A DNA stretch of 64,000 bases from an uncultured Clostridium sp. Lineage in GTDB: Bacteria; Bacillota; Clostridia; Lachnospirales; Lachnospiraceae. The notes beneath the pieces were generated by a model. The model ran no database searches, was not told where the DNA came from, and was given only the letters and a program-made list of their open reading frames with translations. The stretch spans positions 1 to 64,000 of the forward strand of contig UPYT01000003.1 of assembly GCA_900538475.1 (NCBI GenBank), in the 5' to 3' direction. Shown here in pieces: positions 16,289 to 24,288 of this stretch; position 1 is the stretch's first letter; each line of letters begins with the position of its first letter. The translations under genes were made by a program, and so were the position numbers.

Positions 16289-18391
16289 ATGATGCCAGAA
16301 CAACAGATGGAAAGACTGAATAAGCGGGCGCTGTTCGCAGACGAGACTCTGGACTACCGGATACCGGAAGAGCCGGATGAAGGAGACAGTGTAGTCCTCC
16401 GGTTCCGTACAGGAAAAGATAATACGGATCATGTGTATTGTATTTCGGATGAGGGAAAAATGCAGATGAAAAAAACCTCATCCGATTCTTTGTTTGATTA
16501 TTATGAAATTCAGATAACAGCAGGGGAGAACCCCCTTTATTATTATTTTCAGGCAGAAAAGGATGGTCAGGTCTGCTTTTATGACAGACTGGGAACGGAT
16601 GCGGATCCCAAAGGAAGTCATGCCTTCTGCATTACTCCGGGCTTTCATACGCCGGAGTGGGCCAAGGGTGCGGTTATGTATCAGATTTACATTGACCGCT
16701 TCTGCAATGGAGATCCGGACAATGATGTGACGGATGACGAATATATTTATATTGGATGTCCGGTGCAGCAGGTGAAAGACTGGAATGCCGGCCCGGAGGC
16801 AATGGATGTGGGAAGATTTTACGGAGGAGATCTGCAGGGTGTCTGGGATAAGCTGGATTATCTGCAGTATCTGGGGATTGAGGTGATTTATTTCAATCCA
16901 CTTTTTGTGTCCCCATCGAATCACAAGTATGACAGCCAGGATTATGAGCATATTGATCCGCACTTTGGTGTGATTGTCCGTGATGGAGGACAGGCTGTTC
17001 CCCAGGGAGCTGTATCTAATGAGGATGCGTCCCGTTACAGACTCCGCAGCGCAGCGCCGGAAAATCTTACAGCCAGCGACGCGTTTTTTGCAGAATTTGT
17101 GGAAGAGCTTCACCGGCGGGGAATGCGGGTGATCATAGACGGTGTGTTTAATCACTGTGGTTCTTTTAATAAATGGCTGGATCGGGAAAAGATTTATGAG
17201 AAAATGGGCGGCTATGAAACAGGGGCATACGTCAGCGAGGACAGCCCTTACCGCAGCTTTTTCCGGTTTAATGATGAGACAGCATGGCCGGACAATGATT
17301 CTTATGACGGCTGGTGGGGCCATGATACTCTTCCTAAGCTGAATTATGAGGAATCTGACCAGTTATATGACTATGTAATGTCCATTGCCCGCAAATGGGT
17401 GTCTCCGCCCTTTAACGTGGACGGATGGCGGCTGGATGTGGCGGCAGATTTGGGCCATAGCAGCGAGTATAACCACAAATTCTGGAGAGATTTCCGGAAG
17501 AATGTGAAAGAGGCCAATCCAGAGGCAATCATTTTGGCAGAGCATTACGGAGATCCGGGAAGCTGGCTTGCCGGGGATCAGTGGGATACGGTGATGAATT
17601 ATGATGCTTTTATGGAGCCGCTTACCTGGTTTCTTACGGGAATGGAAAAGCATAGCGATGAGTATAATGGAATTCTGTTCGGGGATGGAGTAAGCTTTTT
17701 CCGTTCGATGAATTATCATATGGCGAGAATGAAAACGCCGTCTCTTCTTACGGCAATGAATCAGCTTTCCAATCATGATCACAGCCGTTTTCTGACCAGA
17801 ACCAACCAGACGGTGGGACGTCTGGCTACCGCCGGAGCGAAGAAAGCAGAAGAGGGCATTCATTACGGTGTGTTTCGGGAAGCAGTGATGGTACAGATGA
17901 CCTGGCCGGGTGCTCCTACTCTTTATTATGGCGATGAGGCAGGCGTGTGCGGCTGGACGGATCCGGATAATCGGAGAACCTATCCCTGGGGCCATGAGAA
18001 TTTTGAACTGATAGAATTTTATAGCTACATGATCCGGATCCATAAGGGAATGCCGGCTCTTCGGCGGGGCTCGATAAAACAGCTTCTGGCTGATCGCCAG
18101 CTGATTGCCTACGGACGAATTCGCGGAAAGAACAAATGTGTCGTAGCAGTCAATAACCGCAACAACAGACGCGAGATTCAGCTTCCGGTATGGGAACTGG
18201 GAATTACGGATGAGGAAAAAATCATGCGCGTCATGCTGACGGAAGAAAAGGGATACAATGCGGGATTTCTGGAATATTATGCCAGAGATGGCATTCTGGC
18301 TTTGGAAATGCCTGCTCACAGCAGCATTTTGCTGGTGGCTGGAGTGGACGAGGCAGGAACAGGATCGGATGAAAAAAACAGAGCAGAATAA
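16289..18391 (+). CDS. GH13 alpha-amylase family enzyme, neopullulanase/cyclomaltodextrinase-like
   Basis: Starch or glycogen oligosaccharide hydrolase of 700 residues, without a signal peptide, so intracellular. An N-terminal CBM34-like domain (about 1-125) precedes the barrel. Unlike the protein at 6413, all catalytic residues are present: region I GVFNHCG, nucleophile Asp383 in VDGWRLDVAADLG, acid/base Glu418 in LAEHYGDP, and Asp497 in SNHDHSRF. GAPTLYYGDEAG and the C-terminal beta domain follow. The domain plan suggests action on maltodextrins or cyclodextrins; exact specificity is not clear. The ATG has GAGGGAG upstream. Confidence 0.9.
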   Translation: MMPEQQMERLNKRALFADETLDYRIPEEPDEGDSVVLRFRTGKDNTDHVYCISDEGKMQMKKTSSDSLFDYYEIQITAGENPLYYYFQAEKDGQVCFYDRLGTDADPKGSHAFCITPGFHTPEWAKGAVMYQIYIDRFCNGDPDNDVTDDEYIYIGCPVQQVKDWNAGPEAMDVGRFYGGDLQGVWDKLDYLQYLGIEVIYFNPLFVSPSNHKYDSQDYEHIDPHFGVIVRDGGQAVPQGAVSNEDASRYRLRSAAPENLTASDAFFAEFVEELHRRGMRVIIDGVFNHCGSFNKWLDREKIYEKMGGYETGAYVSEDSPYRSFFRFNDETAWPDNDSYDGWWGHDTLPKLNYEESDQLYDYVMSIARKWVSPPFNVDGWRLDVAADLGHSSEYNHKFWRDFRKNVKEANPEAIILAEHYGDPGSWLAGDQWDTVMNYDAFMEPLTWFLTGMEKHSDEYNGILFGDGVSFFRSMNYHMARMKTPSLLTAMNQLSNHDHSRFLTRTNQTVGRLATAGAKKAEEGIHYGVFREAVMVQMTWPGAPTLYYGDEAGVCGWTDPDNRRTYPWGHENFELIEFYSYMIRIHKGMPALRRGSIKQLLADRQLIAYGRIRGKNKCVVAVNNRNNRREIQLPVWELGITDEEKIMRVMLTEEKGYNAGFLEYYARDGILALEMPAHSSILLVAGVDEAGTGSDEKNRAE

Positions 18392-18441
18392 TAAAATAAC
18401 AGGAATGTTTGAAAAATAAAAAAAGTATTTGAAAAAACGTC

Positions 18442-18470
18442 TTGATTTTTTATCCATGCTGTGATAAGAT
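18442..18470 (+). promoter_or_regulatory. Promoter of the tRNA cluster
   Basis: TTGATT at 18442-18447, 17-base spacer, TAAGAT at 18465-18470; transcription would start about 18 bases before the first tRNA. Confidence 0.6.
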
Positions 18471-18494
18471 AACTCTGCTTGTTAAAGCCGGTAT

Positions 18495-18576
18495 GGGCGG
18501 GTTCCCGAGTGGCCAAAGGGGGCAGACTGTAAATCTGTTAGCAGTGCTTTCGATGGTTCGAATCCATCTCCGCCCA
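18495..18576 (+). tRNA. tRNA-Tyr (GTA)
   Basis: Class II cloverleaf of 82 bases: acceptor GGGCGGG with TCCGCCC, anticodon loop CTGTAAA (anticodon GTA), a variable arm (TAGCAGTGCTTTC) and T-loop TTCGAAT. The discriminator is A and CCA is not encoded. A frame open across it and the next tRNAs is not a gene. Confidence 0.95.
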
Positions 18577-18580
18577 TTTC

Positions 18581-18666
18581 GCCGCAGTGGCGGAACTGGC
18601 AGACGCACAGGACTTAAAATCCTGCGGGACTAATCTCCCGTGCCGGTTCGATTCCGGCCTGCGGCA
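18581..18666 (+). tRNA. tRNA-Leu (TAA)
   Basis: Class II tRNA of 86 bases: acceptor GCCGCAG/CTGCGGC, anticodon loop CTTAAAA (anticodon TAA), long variable arm CGGGACTAATCTCCCG and T-loop TTCGATT. CCA is not encoded. It follows tRNA-Tyr by 4 bases. Confidence 0.95.
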
Positions 18667-18685
18667 TTGTGGTTTTGACAAACGG

Positions 18686-18758
<73 letters not shown>

Positions 18759-18815
18759 TTGAGAAAGGCGGAATGTCTGTAAAGATATTTGAGATACAGC
18801 GTTTCTCATAAGTAT

Positions 18816-18886
18816 GCGGGTGTAGTTCAATGGTAGAACACCAGCCTTCCAAGCTGGATACGTGGGTTCGATTCCCATCACCCGCT
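18816..18886 (+). tRNA. tRNA-Gly (TCC)
   Basis: A 71-base cloverleaf: acceptor GCGGGTG/CACCCGC, D-arm TAGTTCAATGGTAGAACA, anticodon stem CCAGC/GCTGG with loop CTTCCAA (anticodon TCC), T-loop TTCGATT. The discriminator is T and CCA is not encoded. Confidence 0.96.
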
Positions 18887-18911
18887 CTTTTTATTTGTAT
18901 ATGAAAGACGG

Positions 18912-18939
18912 AAGTCCTGTTTAAGCAGGACTTTTTTTT
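18912..18939 (+). terminator. Terminator of the tRNA cluster
   Basis: AAGTCCTG (18912-18919) pairs with CAGGACTT (18926-18933), followed by eight T residues. Confidence 0.93.
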
Positions 18940-19060
18940 ATGTCATAGGAAAGTTCATCCTATGACATAAAAACGCTCCGCGGGGATCGCCATGGGTTGG
19001 AAGAGAATTGGGCTGATGAGACGACCCGCCGCAGGCGGAGAAGCTCGTGAGCAAGCAAAG
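18939..19060 (+). repeat. Dispersed repeat family 1, copy C
   Basis: Starts within the T-run of the tRNA terminator with a perfect 12-bp hairpin TATGTCATAGGA/TCCTATGACATA (18939-18950 and 18958-18969). The body shares AAAACGCTCCGCGGGGATCG with copy D, then CCGCCGCAGGCGGAGAAGCT as in copies A and D. The right end hairpin is degraded. Confidence 0.8.
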
Positions 19061-19090
19061 AAAATCAATAAAGCTTGAAAATAATTATGA

Positions 19091-19119
19091 TTGATCCGAT
19101 AGGAAATATAGTGTATACT
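19091..19119 (+). promoter_or_regulatory. Promoter of the tandem-domain lipoprotein gene
   Basis: TTGATC at 19091-19096, 17-base spacer, TATACT at 19114-19119. Confidence 0.6.
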
Positions 19120-19156
19120 AAAAACTGCATAAATTTTTCGTTAAAGGAGACAGTAT

Positions 19157-20266
19157 ATGAAAAAAAGAAATCTGGCAGTGGCTGCGGCAGTTCTGGCAGG
19201 CACAGTGGTTTTAACAGCATGCGGCGGCGGACAGAAGGCAGAAACAACTGCAGCAGCAACAACAGCTGCGGCAGCAGAGACAACTGCTGAGGAGACAACT
19301 GCAGCAGAGACAGCTGCTGAAGAAACCACAGAGGCAGAGGAAAAGACAGAAGGCACAGCAGAGCTGAGAATTGGCCAGGTTGAGGCAGCTGCTCATGGTG
19401 ACAAGTGCTTTGCTATTGTGACAGCAGTTATTGACAGCAACGACACCATTGTAGCGTCCTATATTGATGAATATCAGTTCCTGTCTACCAATGAGACCGG
19501 TGTTCCCAACAGCGAGAGCTTTGCAGAGAGCGGAGCTGTGGCAGCAGACAAGGTTCTGGCATCCAAGAGAGTAAACGATGCTTACTATTCTGAGATGATG
19601 AAGAAAGCAGGTTCCACCAAGAATATTGCAGCGAACTTTGATGAGATTCAGAATTATGCAGACGGCAAGACCATTGCAGAGCTGGAGGAGCTTTCTGGAA
19701 AGACTCCGGAGGAAGTAGTAGATGCTGTGTCCAGCGCGACCCTGGTAGATACTCAGGGCTATGTGGCAGCAATTGTTGATGCAGCAAAGGCAGCTCAGGA
19801 AAATGATGCAGTGGTTTATGAGGGTGATGTGGACAGCCTGAGCCTGAAGCGCATTGAGGCAGCTGCCCATGGCGACAAGTGCTTTACAGTTGCAGCAGCA
19901 CTGACAGATGGAACAAATGTAGTACTTTCCTACCTGGATGAGTATCAGTTCCTGACAACAAATGAAGTAGGCGTTCCCAACAGCGAAAGCTTTGCAGAGA
20001 GCGGTGCAGTAGCAGAGGGCAAGGTTCTGGCATCTAAAAGAGTAAACGATGCCTATTATTCTGAGATGATGAAGAAGGCAGGCTCCACTAAGAATATTGC
20101 AGAGAACTTTGATGAGATTCAGAGCTTTGTAAACGGTAAGGCTATTGAAGAACTGGAGGCTTTCTCTGGAAAGACCCCGGAGGAAGTAGTAGATGCCGTG
20201 TCCAGTGCAACTCTGGTAGATACTCAGGGCTACATTGCAGCAATTGTTGAGGCTGCAAAGCAGTAA
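19157..20266 (+). CDS. Lipoprotein with two near-identical FMN-binding-like domains
   Basis: Secreted lipoprotein of 369 residues: signal peptide with lipobox LTAC (Cys22), a 45-residue spacer of Thr, Ala and Glu, then two tandem repeats of about 130 residues starting at EAAAHGDKCF (76 and 234). Long blocks such as VPNSESFAESGAVA and KRVNDAYYSEMMKKAGSTKN are identical between the copies, pointing to a recent internal duplication. Each ends in EEVVDAVSSATLVDTQGY (SSAT at 192-195 and 349-352), which resembles the DxxSGAT flavinylation motif of FMN_bind domains, as in electron-transfer lipoproteins such as PplA, but with Ser in place of Gly. The FMN role is an inference; it could be a structural relative only. 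Confidence 0.6.
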   Translation: MKKRNLAVAAAVLAGTVVLTACGGGQKAETTAAATTAAAAETTAEETTAAETAAEETTEAEEKTEGTAELRIGQVEAAAHGDKCFAIVTAVIDSNDTIVASYIDEYQFLSTNETGVPNSESFAESGAVAADKVLASKRVNDAYYSEMMKKAGSTKNIAANFDEIQNYADGKTIAELEELSGKTPEEVVDAVSSATLVDTQGYVAAIVDAAKAAQENDAVVYEGDVDSLSLKRIEAAAHGDKCFTVAAALTDGTNVVLSYLDEYQFLTTNEVGVPNSESFAESGAVAEGKVLASKRVNDAYYSEMMKKAGSTKNIAENFDEIQSFVNGKAIEELEAFSGKTPEEVVDAVSSATLVDTQGYIAAIVEAAKQ

Positions 20267-20290
20267 GAGAATAGTCTGACAGGACTTAAG

Positions 20291-20355
20291 CGATTTTTGG
20301 TCAGGCGGTTTGAGGCGGAAGGAAAGACGCATTCAGGCAGCCTGACCGAAAATTG
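20291..20355 (+). other. Long inverted repeat behind the lipoprotein gene
   Basis: 20291-20306 pairs with 20340-20355 over 16 bp (two G-T wobbles), core GGTCAGGC/GCCTGACC, loop of 33 bases. It may end the lipoprotein transcript although a U-run is lacking. A shorter related hairpin with GCCTGAC then TGAAAAT lies at 34546-34580. Confidence 0.5.
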
Positions 20356-20420
20356 TAAAATAGAAGGGAAAAGGTAAATAAGCCATAAGCTAATTAAACC
20401 AAATATTAAATAAAAAGCGC

Positions 20421-20449
20421 TTGCAAATAATCAGAATCTGTGTTATTAT
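20421..20449 (+). promoter_or_regulatory. Promoter of tRNA-Gly (GCC)
   Basis: TTGCAA at 20421-20426, 17-base spacer, TATTAT at 20444-20449. Confidence 0.6.
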
Positions 20450-20492
20450 AAATAGCGTCCGGAGATTCAATAAACAACGGATAAAACATAAT

Positions 20493-20565
20493 GCGCGAGT
20501 GGCTCAGTTGGTGGAGTACGACCTTGCCAAGGTCGGGGTCGCGGGTTCGAGTCCCGTCTCGCGCT
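20493..20565 (+). tRNA. tRNA-Gly (GCC)
   Basis: A 73-base cloverleaf: acceptor GCGCGAG/CTCGCGC, D-arm GGCTCAGTTGGTGGAGTACG, anticodon stem GACCT-like with loop TTGCCAA (anticodon GCC), T-loop TTCGAGT. CCA is not encoded; the T discriminator matches the other Gly tRNA. Confidence 0.94.
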
Positions 20566-20577
20566 TTTTTTATTATC

Positions 20578-20615
20578 AAAATACAGATTTCTGTTTCAGG
20601 AGTCTGTATTTTTTT
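20578..20615 (+). terminator. Terminator of tRNA-Gly (GCC)
   Basis: AAATACAGA (20578-20586) pairs with TCTGTATTT (20603-20611), then a T-run. Confidence 0.85.
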
Positions 20616-20740
20616 ATTTCATAGGAACAAATTACGTCCTATGAAATAAAAACACTCTGCGGGGATCGCCATGCGGCGGTAGAGAATTTCGTCGCAGAAG
20701 CGATCCGCCGCAGGCGGAGAAGCTTGCGGGCGGGGAAACA
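20614..20740 (+). repeat. Dispersed repeat family 1, copy D
   Basis: Begins in the terminator T-run with a perfect 13-bp hairpin TTATTTCATAGGA/TCCTATGAAATAA (20614-20626, 20637-20649). The body includes GCGGGGATCGCCATGCGGCG and a further pairing GCGGCGG with CCGCCGC, then GCAGGCGGAGAAGCTTGCGG. This is one of the most complete copies at the left end. Confidence 0.85.
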
Positions 20741-20757
20741 GACAGAATCTGCTCCGA

Positions 20758-20786
20758 TTGCAAATATAGAGATGCAATGGTACAAT
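20758..20786 (+). promoter_or_regulatory. Promoter of the LytTR two-component genes
   Basis: TTGCAA at 20758-20763, 17-base spacer, TACAAT at 20781-20786. Confidence 0.6.
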
Positions 20787-20844
20787 AGAGTGAAATGGGG
20801 AGAATACGAGCATATTAACACAGTTTTGGAGAAGGGACAGACTT

Positions 20845-21585
20845 ATGCTAAAGATTATCGTGTGTGATGATGACGAACGCGACTTAAATCAGATTACAGA
20901 ATTGGTTGATGAGTATCGCAGTACCCATCAGGAACAGCCGTTTTCTGTAGAGCGGGTTGATACAGCATCTGAGCTGGTAGCACAGCTGGAACGGGGAAAA
21001 CGGTATGATATTTATATTCTGGATATTATCATGGATGAGCAGGATGGAATCAGTCTGGGGCAGACAATCCGCAAATACAGCCTGCGCAGTGCGATTGTCT
21101 ATGTGACCGGATCGCCGGAATACGCTATGGGAGCGTTCGATGTATTTGCAAGCGGATATTTGTTAAAGCCGGTAGAGCCGCAGAAATTTACAGAATGCAT
21201 GGATCGGATTGTATCTCAGCTGCGTCCTAAAAAAGAGGATATTTATACCTTTAAGGGACGCAATGGAATTGTGAGCATTGAACTGGAGCAGTTGATTGCG
21301 GTGGAGAATGTAGCTCGGGTTATGCATTTTTATATGGAACAGGGAAAGGTGTATGAAAGTGTATATATTCGTAAACCGTTTGAGCAGGAGCTGGATCGGC
21401 TTCTTCGGGACAGCCGCTTCATTCAGCCGCACAAATCCTTTGTAGTGAATATGGATCATGTAGAAAAAATGATGGCTCATGATTTTCTGATGTCAGATGG
21501 AAGTATTATTCCAATCAGCAGAAACAGTCTGTCTCAAACAAAGCGGGGATATCTGGAGTTCCTTTCCAGAATGGATCGCAGATAG
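20845..21585 (+). CDS. LytTR-family response regulator
   Basis: Cytoplasmic transcription regulator (246 aa) of the AgrA/LytR type. The receiver domain (1-125) has the acidic pocket CDDDE (8-11), phosphorylatable Asp60 in YILDIIMDEQDG and the Lys in LLKPVEP; the LytTR DNA-binding domain follows (about 140-240), with the usual FIQPHKSFVVNMDHV and SRNSLSQTKRGYLEFL. Two AgrC-like kinases lie directly downstream, so this is their probable partner. Targets are unknown; the LRR/VWA/MoxR genes of the same run are natural candidates. Confidence 0.92.
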   Translation: MLKIIVCDDDERDLNQITELVDEYRSTHQEQPFSVERVDTASELVAQLERGKRYDIYILDIIMDEQDGISLGQTIRKYSLRSAIVYVTGSPEYAMGAFDVFASGYLLKPVEPQKFTECMDRIVSQLRPKKEDIYTFKGRNGIVSIELEQLIAVENVARVMHFYMEQGKVYESVYIRKPFEQELDRLLRDSRFIQPHKSFVVNMDHVEKMMAHDFLMSDGSIIPISRNSLSQTKRGYLEFLSRMDRR

Positions 21586-21667
21586 GAAAGAGCATGGGAC
21601 ATTTACAGGACAGCCGGAAGCGGATTTTCCGTTCCGGCCTTTCTGGTTTATGGGGGAAGAATGAAAC

Positions 21668-22948
21668 ATGGAAATCAGGCATTTTATTATAAGCTGCATT
21701 GCCCATATTTTCCTCGGCTTTTTTTTGATGATTTTTTCTGCGAGGAGATATTCTCTGAAGAAGACTGGGAGTATTCTTCTGGGAACCGTAATCCTTCTGA
21801 TAGCAGTGGAGATCGCGGCGCTCCCGTGGGACAGTAATAAGGTTTTTTTTTTCCTGATGGCGGGACTGCGGATTCTTGCAGCTCAGGGGGTGGCCCTGTA
21901 TCTTTCAGAATACAGAGATTCCAGAGGCATATTTACAGGAGTCCTGTCCAGCATGTGTCTGCTGGCGGGGATGATGATTCCGGAGTATCTGGGAGCAGCT
22001 GTGGGATATCCGGTCTGGATTCCGTTTCTGGGAATTCCCATTCATCTGAGTATCCTGTTTTTACTGTGGCATTTTTTTGTGCCGGTTTACCGGGAAAACC
22101 AGAGAGCTTCGAAGAGCGGCTGGGGAAAAAGCTGTGTGGCTACAGCAGGCTTTTACTTCGCAGCATGGGGAATCGGGGTGGTTATGTATGGAACATCCCG
22201 GGCAGCGGAGGCTTTCTGGGCAGTGGTGTTTGTTATTTTAACAGTATACAGCCTTTATGTCATAATGTTCTGGATGGTGTGGCGTCTTCATAAGGAACGT
22301 CAGGCTATGAAATCAGGAGAACTGCTGGAACGGGGAATCCGGGCTTTGAAATACGAGCTTCAGGAGCTGCACGAAACGGAAAACAGAATCGCAGTTCACG
22401 TTCATGACAGAAGACATCTTATCCGCCTGATGCAGCAGCTGATGGCAGATGGAGACTATGAGCAGGTGAAGCAGGTCTTAAATCAGATGAAGCAGATGAC
22501 AGAGCTGACGGCAGGAAACAGACGATGTGCCAATCCGGCTATCAACGGAATTATGGCGTCCTATGAGGCTGAGGCAAAGGACCTGGGAATTCGGACGGAT
22601 CTGCGCATTGAGTTTTCAGATGAACTGAAGCTGGATGACTGGGATGCGGCTGCTATCACAGGGGGATTGATGGCCAATGCCATCCGAATGTGCAGAGAAC
22701 TGGAGAATCCGGAGAAGCGCTGGATGAATGTGAGGCTGTGGGGAAGAAAGAATATGCTGGGAATAGAGGTTTCCTGCAGCTGCAGAAATGATATCCGGCT
22801 TCATCCGGAAACAGGGCTTCCTGTCACGAAGAGAGGAGTGGATTATGGAAGCGGTCTTCAAAGCGCGGCTTATTATGCAGAAAGAAATAGAGCAGATTTT
22901 CAGTGCAGGCGGGAAAATGAAACCTTTCTGGCCCGGATTGTGTTGTAG
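21668..22948 (+). CDS. AgrC-like sensor protein with acceptor His but eroded ATP site
   Basis: Membrane sensor (426 aa) with six or seven spans in residues 1-205, a coiled-coil linker, a DHp-like segment with the phospho-acceptor His246 in VHVHDRRHLI, and a GHKL ATPase-like domain. That domain is degenerate: the N-box usual in AgrC relatives (GNLLDNA) is GGLMANA at 332-338, losing the first Asn and the Asp, and the G-box (GHGLG) reads DYGSG at 392-396. The paralogue 12 bases downstream shows the opposite pattern. Together they may form a heterodimer in which this protein receives the phosphate. ATG 21668 follows GGGGGAAG. Confidence 0.8.
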   Translation: MEIRHFIISCIAHIFLGFFLMIFSARRYSLKKTGSILLGTVILLIAVEIAALPWDSNKVFFFLMAGLRILAAQGVALYLSEYRDSRGIFTGVLSSMCLLAGMMIPEYLGAAVGYPVWIPFLGIPIHLSILFLLWHFFVPVYRENQRASKSGWGKSCVATAGFYFAAWGIGVVMYGTSRAAEAFWAVVFVILTVYSLYVIMFWMVWRLHKERQAMKSGELLERGIRALKYELQELHETENRIAVHVHDRRHLIRLMQQLMADGDYEQVKQVLNQMKQMTELTAGNRRCANPAINGIMASYEAEAKDLGIRTDLRIEFSDELKLDDWDAAAITGGLMANAIRMCRELENPEKRWMNVRLWGRKNMLGIEVSCSCRNDIRLHPETGLPVTKRGVDYGSGLQSAAYYAERNRADFQCRRENETFLARIVL

Positions 22949-22960
22949 AGGAGGACGGCG

Positions 22961-24238
22961 ATGGCAGAGTATCGTTTGATCACATTCTGTCTGGCGAATG
23001 TATTTCTGGGGATCTATATGGCTCTTTTTTTAAAGAGAAGATTCAGCTGGAAAATAACCATAGCTGCGTTGAGTTTTATGGAGCTGGGGCTCTGGTTTTT
23101 TGAGTATATGCGATATATAAACGGAACAGGGGAGCATTGTTATGAAAATGTTCTGATAGGAAGGCTGCCGGTGATAGTTGTGGGAATTTTTCTGTCAGAA
23201 TATTGGGATGCAAGAGGTGTTTTTACGGCGCTGGCCGGAGTGTTTTATGGAAATCTGGGGGGACTTGTAGTTCGAACCGTTTACTGTCTCAATCATTCCC
23301 TGAGTCTGGGAATTACAGCTGTGGTAATTTTTCATGTACTGCTTCTGGTGATTTTGTGCTGCCATTTTCGTCCGGCCTACTGGAAAGCTCAGGAGGTGTA
23401 TCGGAAGGAATGGGGACTTTTCAGTTTAATTCTTATCATGTTTATTACAGGGAATTATCTGATGCTTGGTGCTATGCGGGGACTGCCCATAGCCTGTATC
23501 CGCAATGTAGTTCCGCTTTTATATTTGCTGAATGTATTTGGAATGATTGTAATGGCCTTCCGGGTGCTGGATCGCCTGGAACGGGAGCAGAGCCGGGAGC
23601 AGGCTGTGCGGGTGTTAGAGGCAAGCGGTCAGATTCTGAAGCAGGAAACAGAGGAAATTCAGCGGGTGGAGCGGCGGATTACGCAGTTTAACCTGGATAA
23701 CCGCCAGTTTATTGCCAAAGCGGAAGCGTTGATGGAGACAGGCTGTTATGAACAGATGGATCAGCTTCTGGCGCAGATGCAGGAGCTGCCTGCCAGACTT
23801 TCTGTAAAGCGCTATTGCCAGAATCTTCCAATCAGCGGTGTGATTTCCTACTATGTCAGAATGGCCAGAAAAAACTGGATTCATGTAACTGTAAAGGCAG
23901 AGATTCCGGAAAATATCGGGGAATATGAGTGGGAAATCGCAGTGATGCTGGGCAATCTTCTGGACAATGCAGTGCGGGCCTGTACTGAGGTGGAAAAATG
24001 GGGAAGCAGAAAGCTGACCATTAAGGTACAGCAGATCCGCAGACAGATTATCTTTGAGATCCGAAATACTTATGCAGGAAGAATTCAATTTGATTCAGAG
24101 ACAGGGCTTCCTTTGTCCCAGCGGGGAGAAGGACACGGACTGGGCATGGGAAGCGTTGCTTCCTGTGTAGAGAAATGGGGCGGAATTCTGGACTGCGGGG
24201 AAGAAAATGGTTGGTTTTTTGTTCGGATTCTGATATAA
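22961..24238 (+). CDS. AgrC-like sensor kinase with intact ATP site but no acceptor His
   Basis: Paralogue of the preceding protein (425 aa), same architecture and register: six or seven membrane spans, linker, DHp-like segment, GHKL ATPase. Here the ATP site is canonical, with N-box GNLLDNA at 331-337 and GHGLGMGS from residue 391, but the segment that should hold the histidine reads FNLDNRQFI (243-251), with Leu245 at the acceptor position and no His nearby. As a lone kinase it could not autophosphorylate in the usual way; it could phosphorylate the upstream partner in trans. It starts 12 bases after the first sensor with GAGGAGG upstream. Confidence 0.8.
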   Translation: MAEYRLITFCLANVFLGIYMALFLKRRFSWKITIAALSFMELGLWFFEYMRYINGTGEHCYENVLIGRLPVIVVGIFLSEYWDARGVFTALAGVFYGNLGGLVVRTVYCLNHSLSLGITAVVIFHVLLLVILCCHFRPAYWKAQEVYRKEWGLFSLILIMFITGNYLMLGAMRGLPIACIRNVVPLLYLLNVFGMIVMAFRVLDRLEREQSREQAVRVLEASGQILKQETEEIQRVERRITQFNLDNRQFIAKAEALMETGCYEQMDQLLAQMQELPARLSVKRYCQNLPISGVISYYVRMARKNWIHVTVKAEIPENIGEYEWEIAVMLGNLLDNAVRACTEVEKWGSRKLTIKVQQIRRQIIFEIRNTYAGRIQFDSETGLPLSQRGEGHGLGMGSVASCVEKWGGILDCGEENGWFFVRILI

Positions 24239-24288
24239 AATAGATGTAAGCTGCATAAAAAGGCTGCAGAGGACAGAAAGGCAGGAAG

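Noticed and set aside
17363..18457. Minus-strand frame (364 aa) opposite the GH13 amylase
   Set aside because: Shadow of the amylase gene, His/Arg/Phe-rich with no domain.
19211..20332. Long minus-strand frame (373 aa) opposite the tandem-domain lipoprotein
   Set aside because: It mirrors the biased codons of the real gene, is very rich in Cys and Leu without motif, and has no supported start; the plus-strand gene has promoter, ribosome site and signal peptide.
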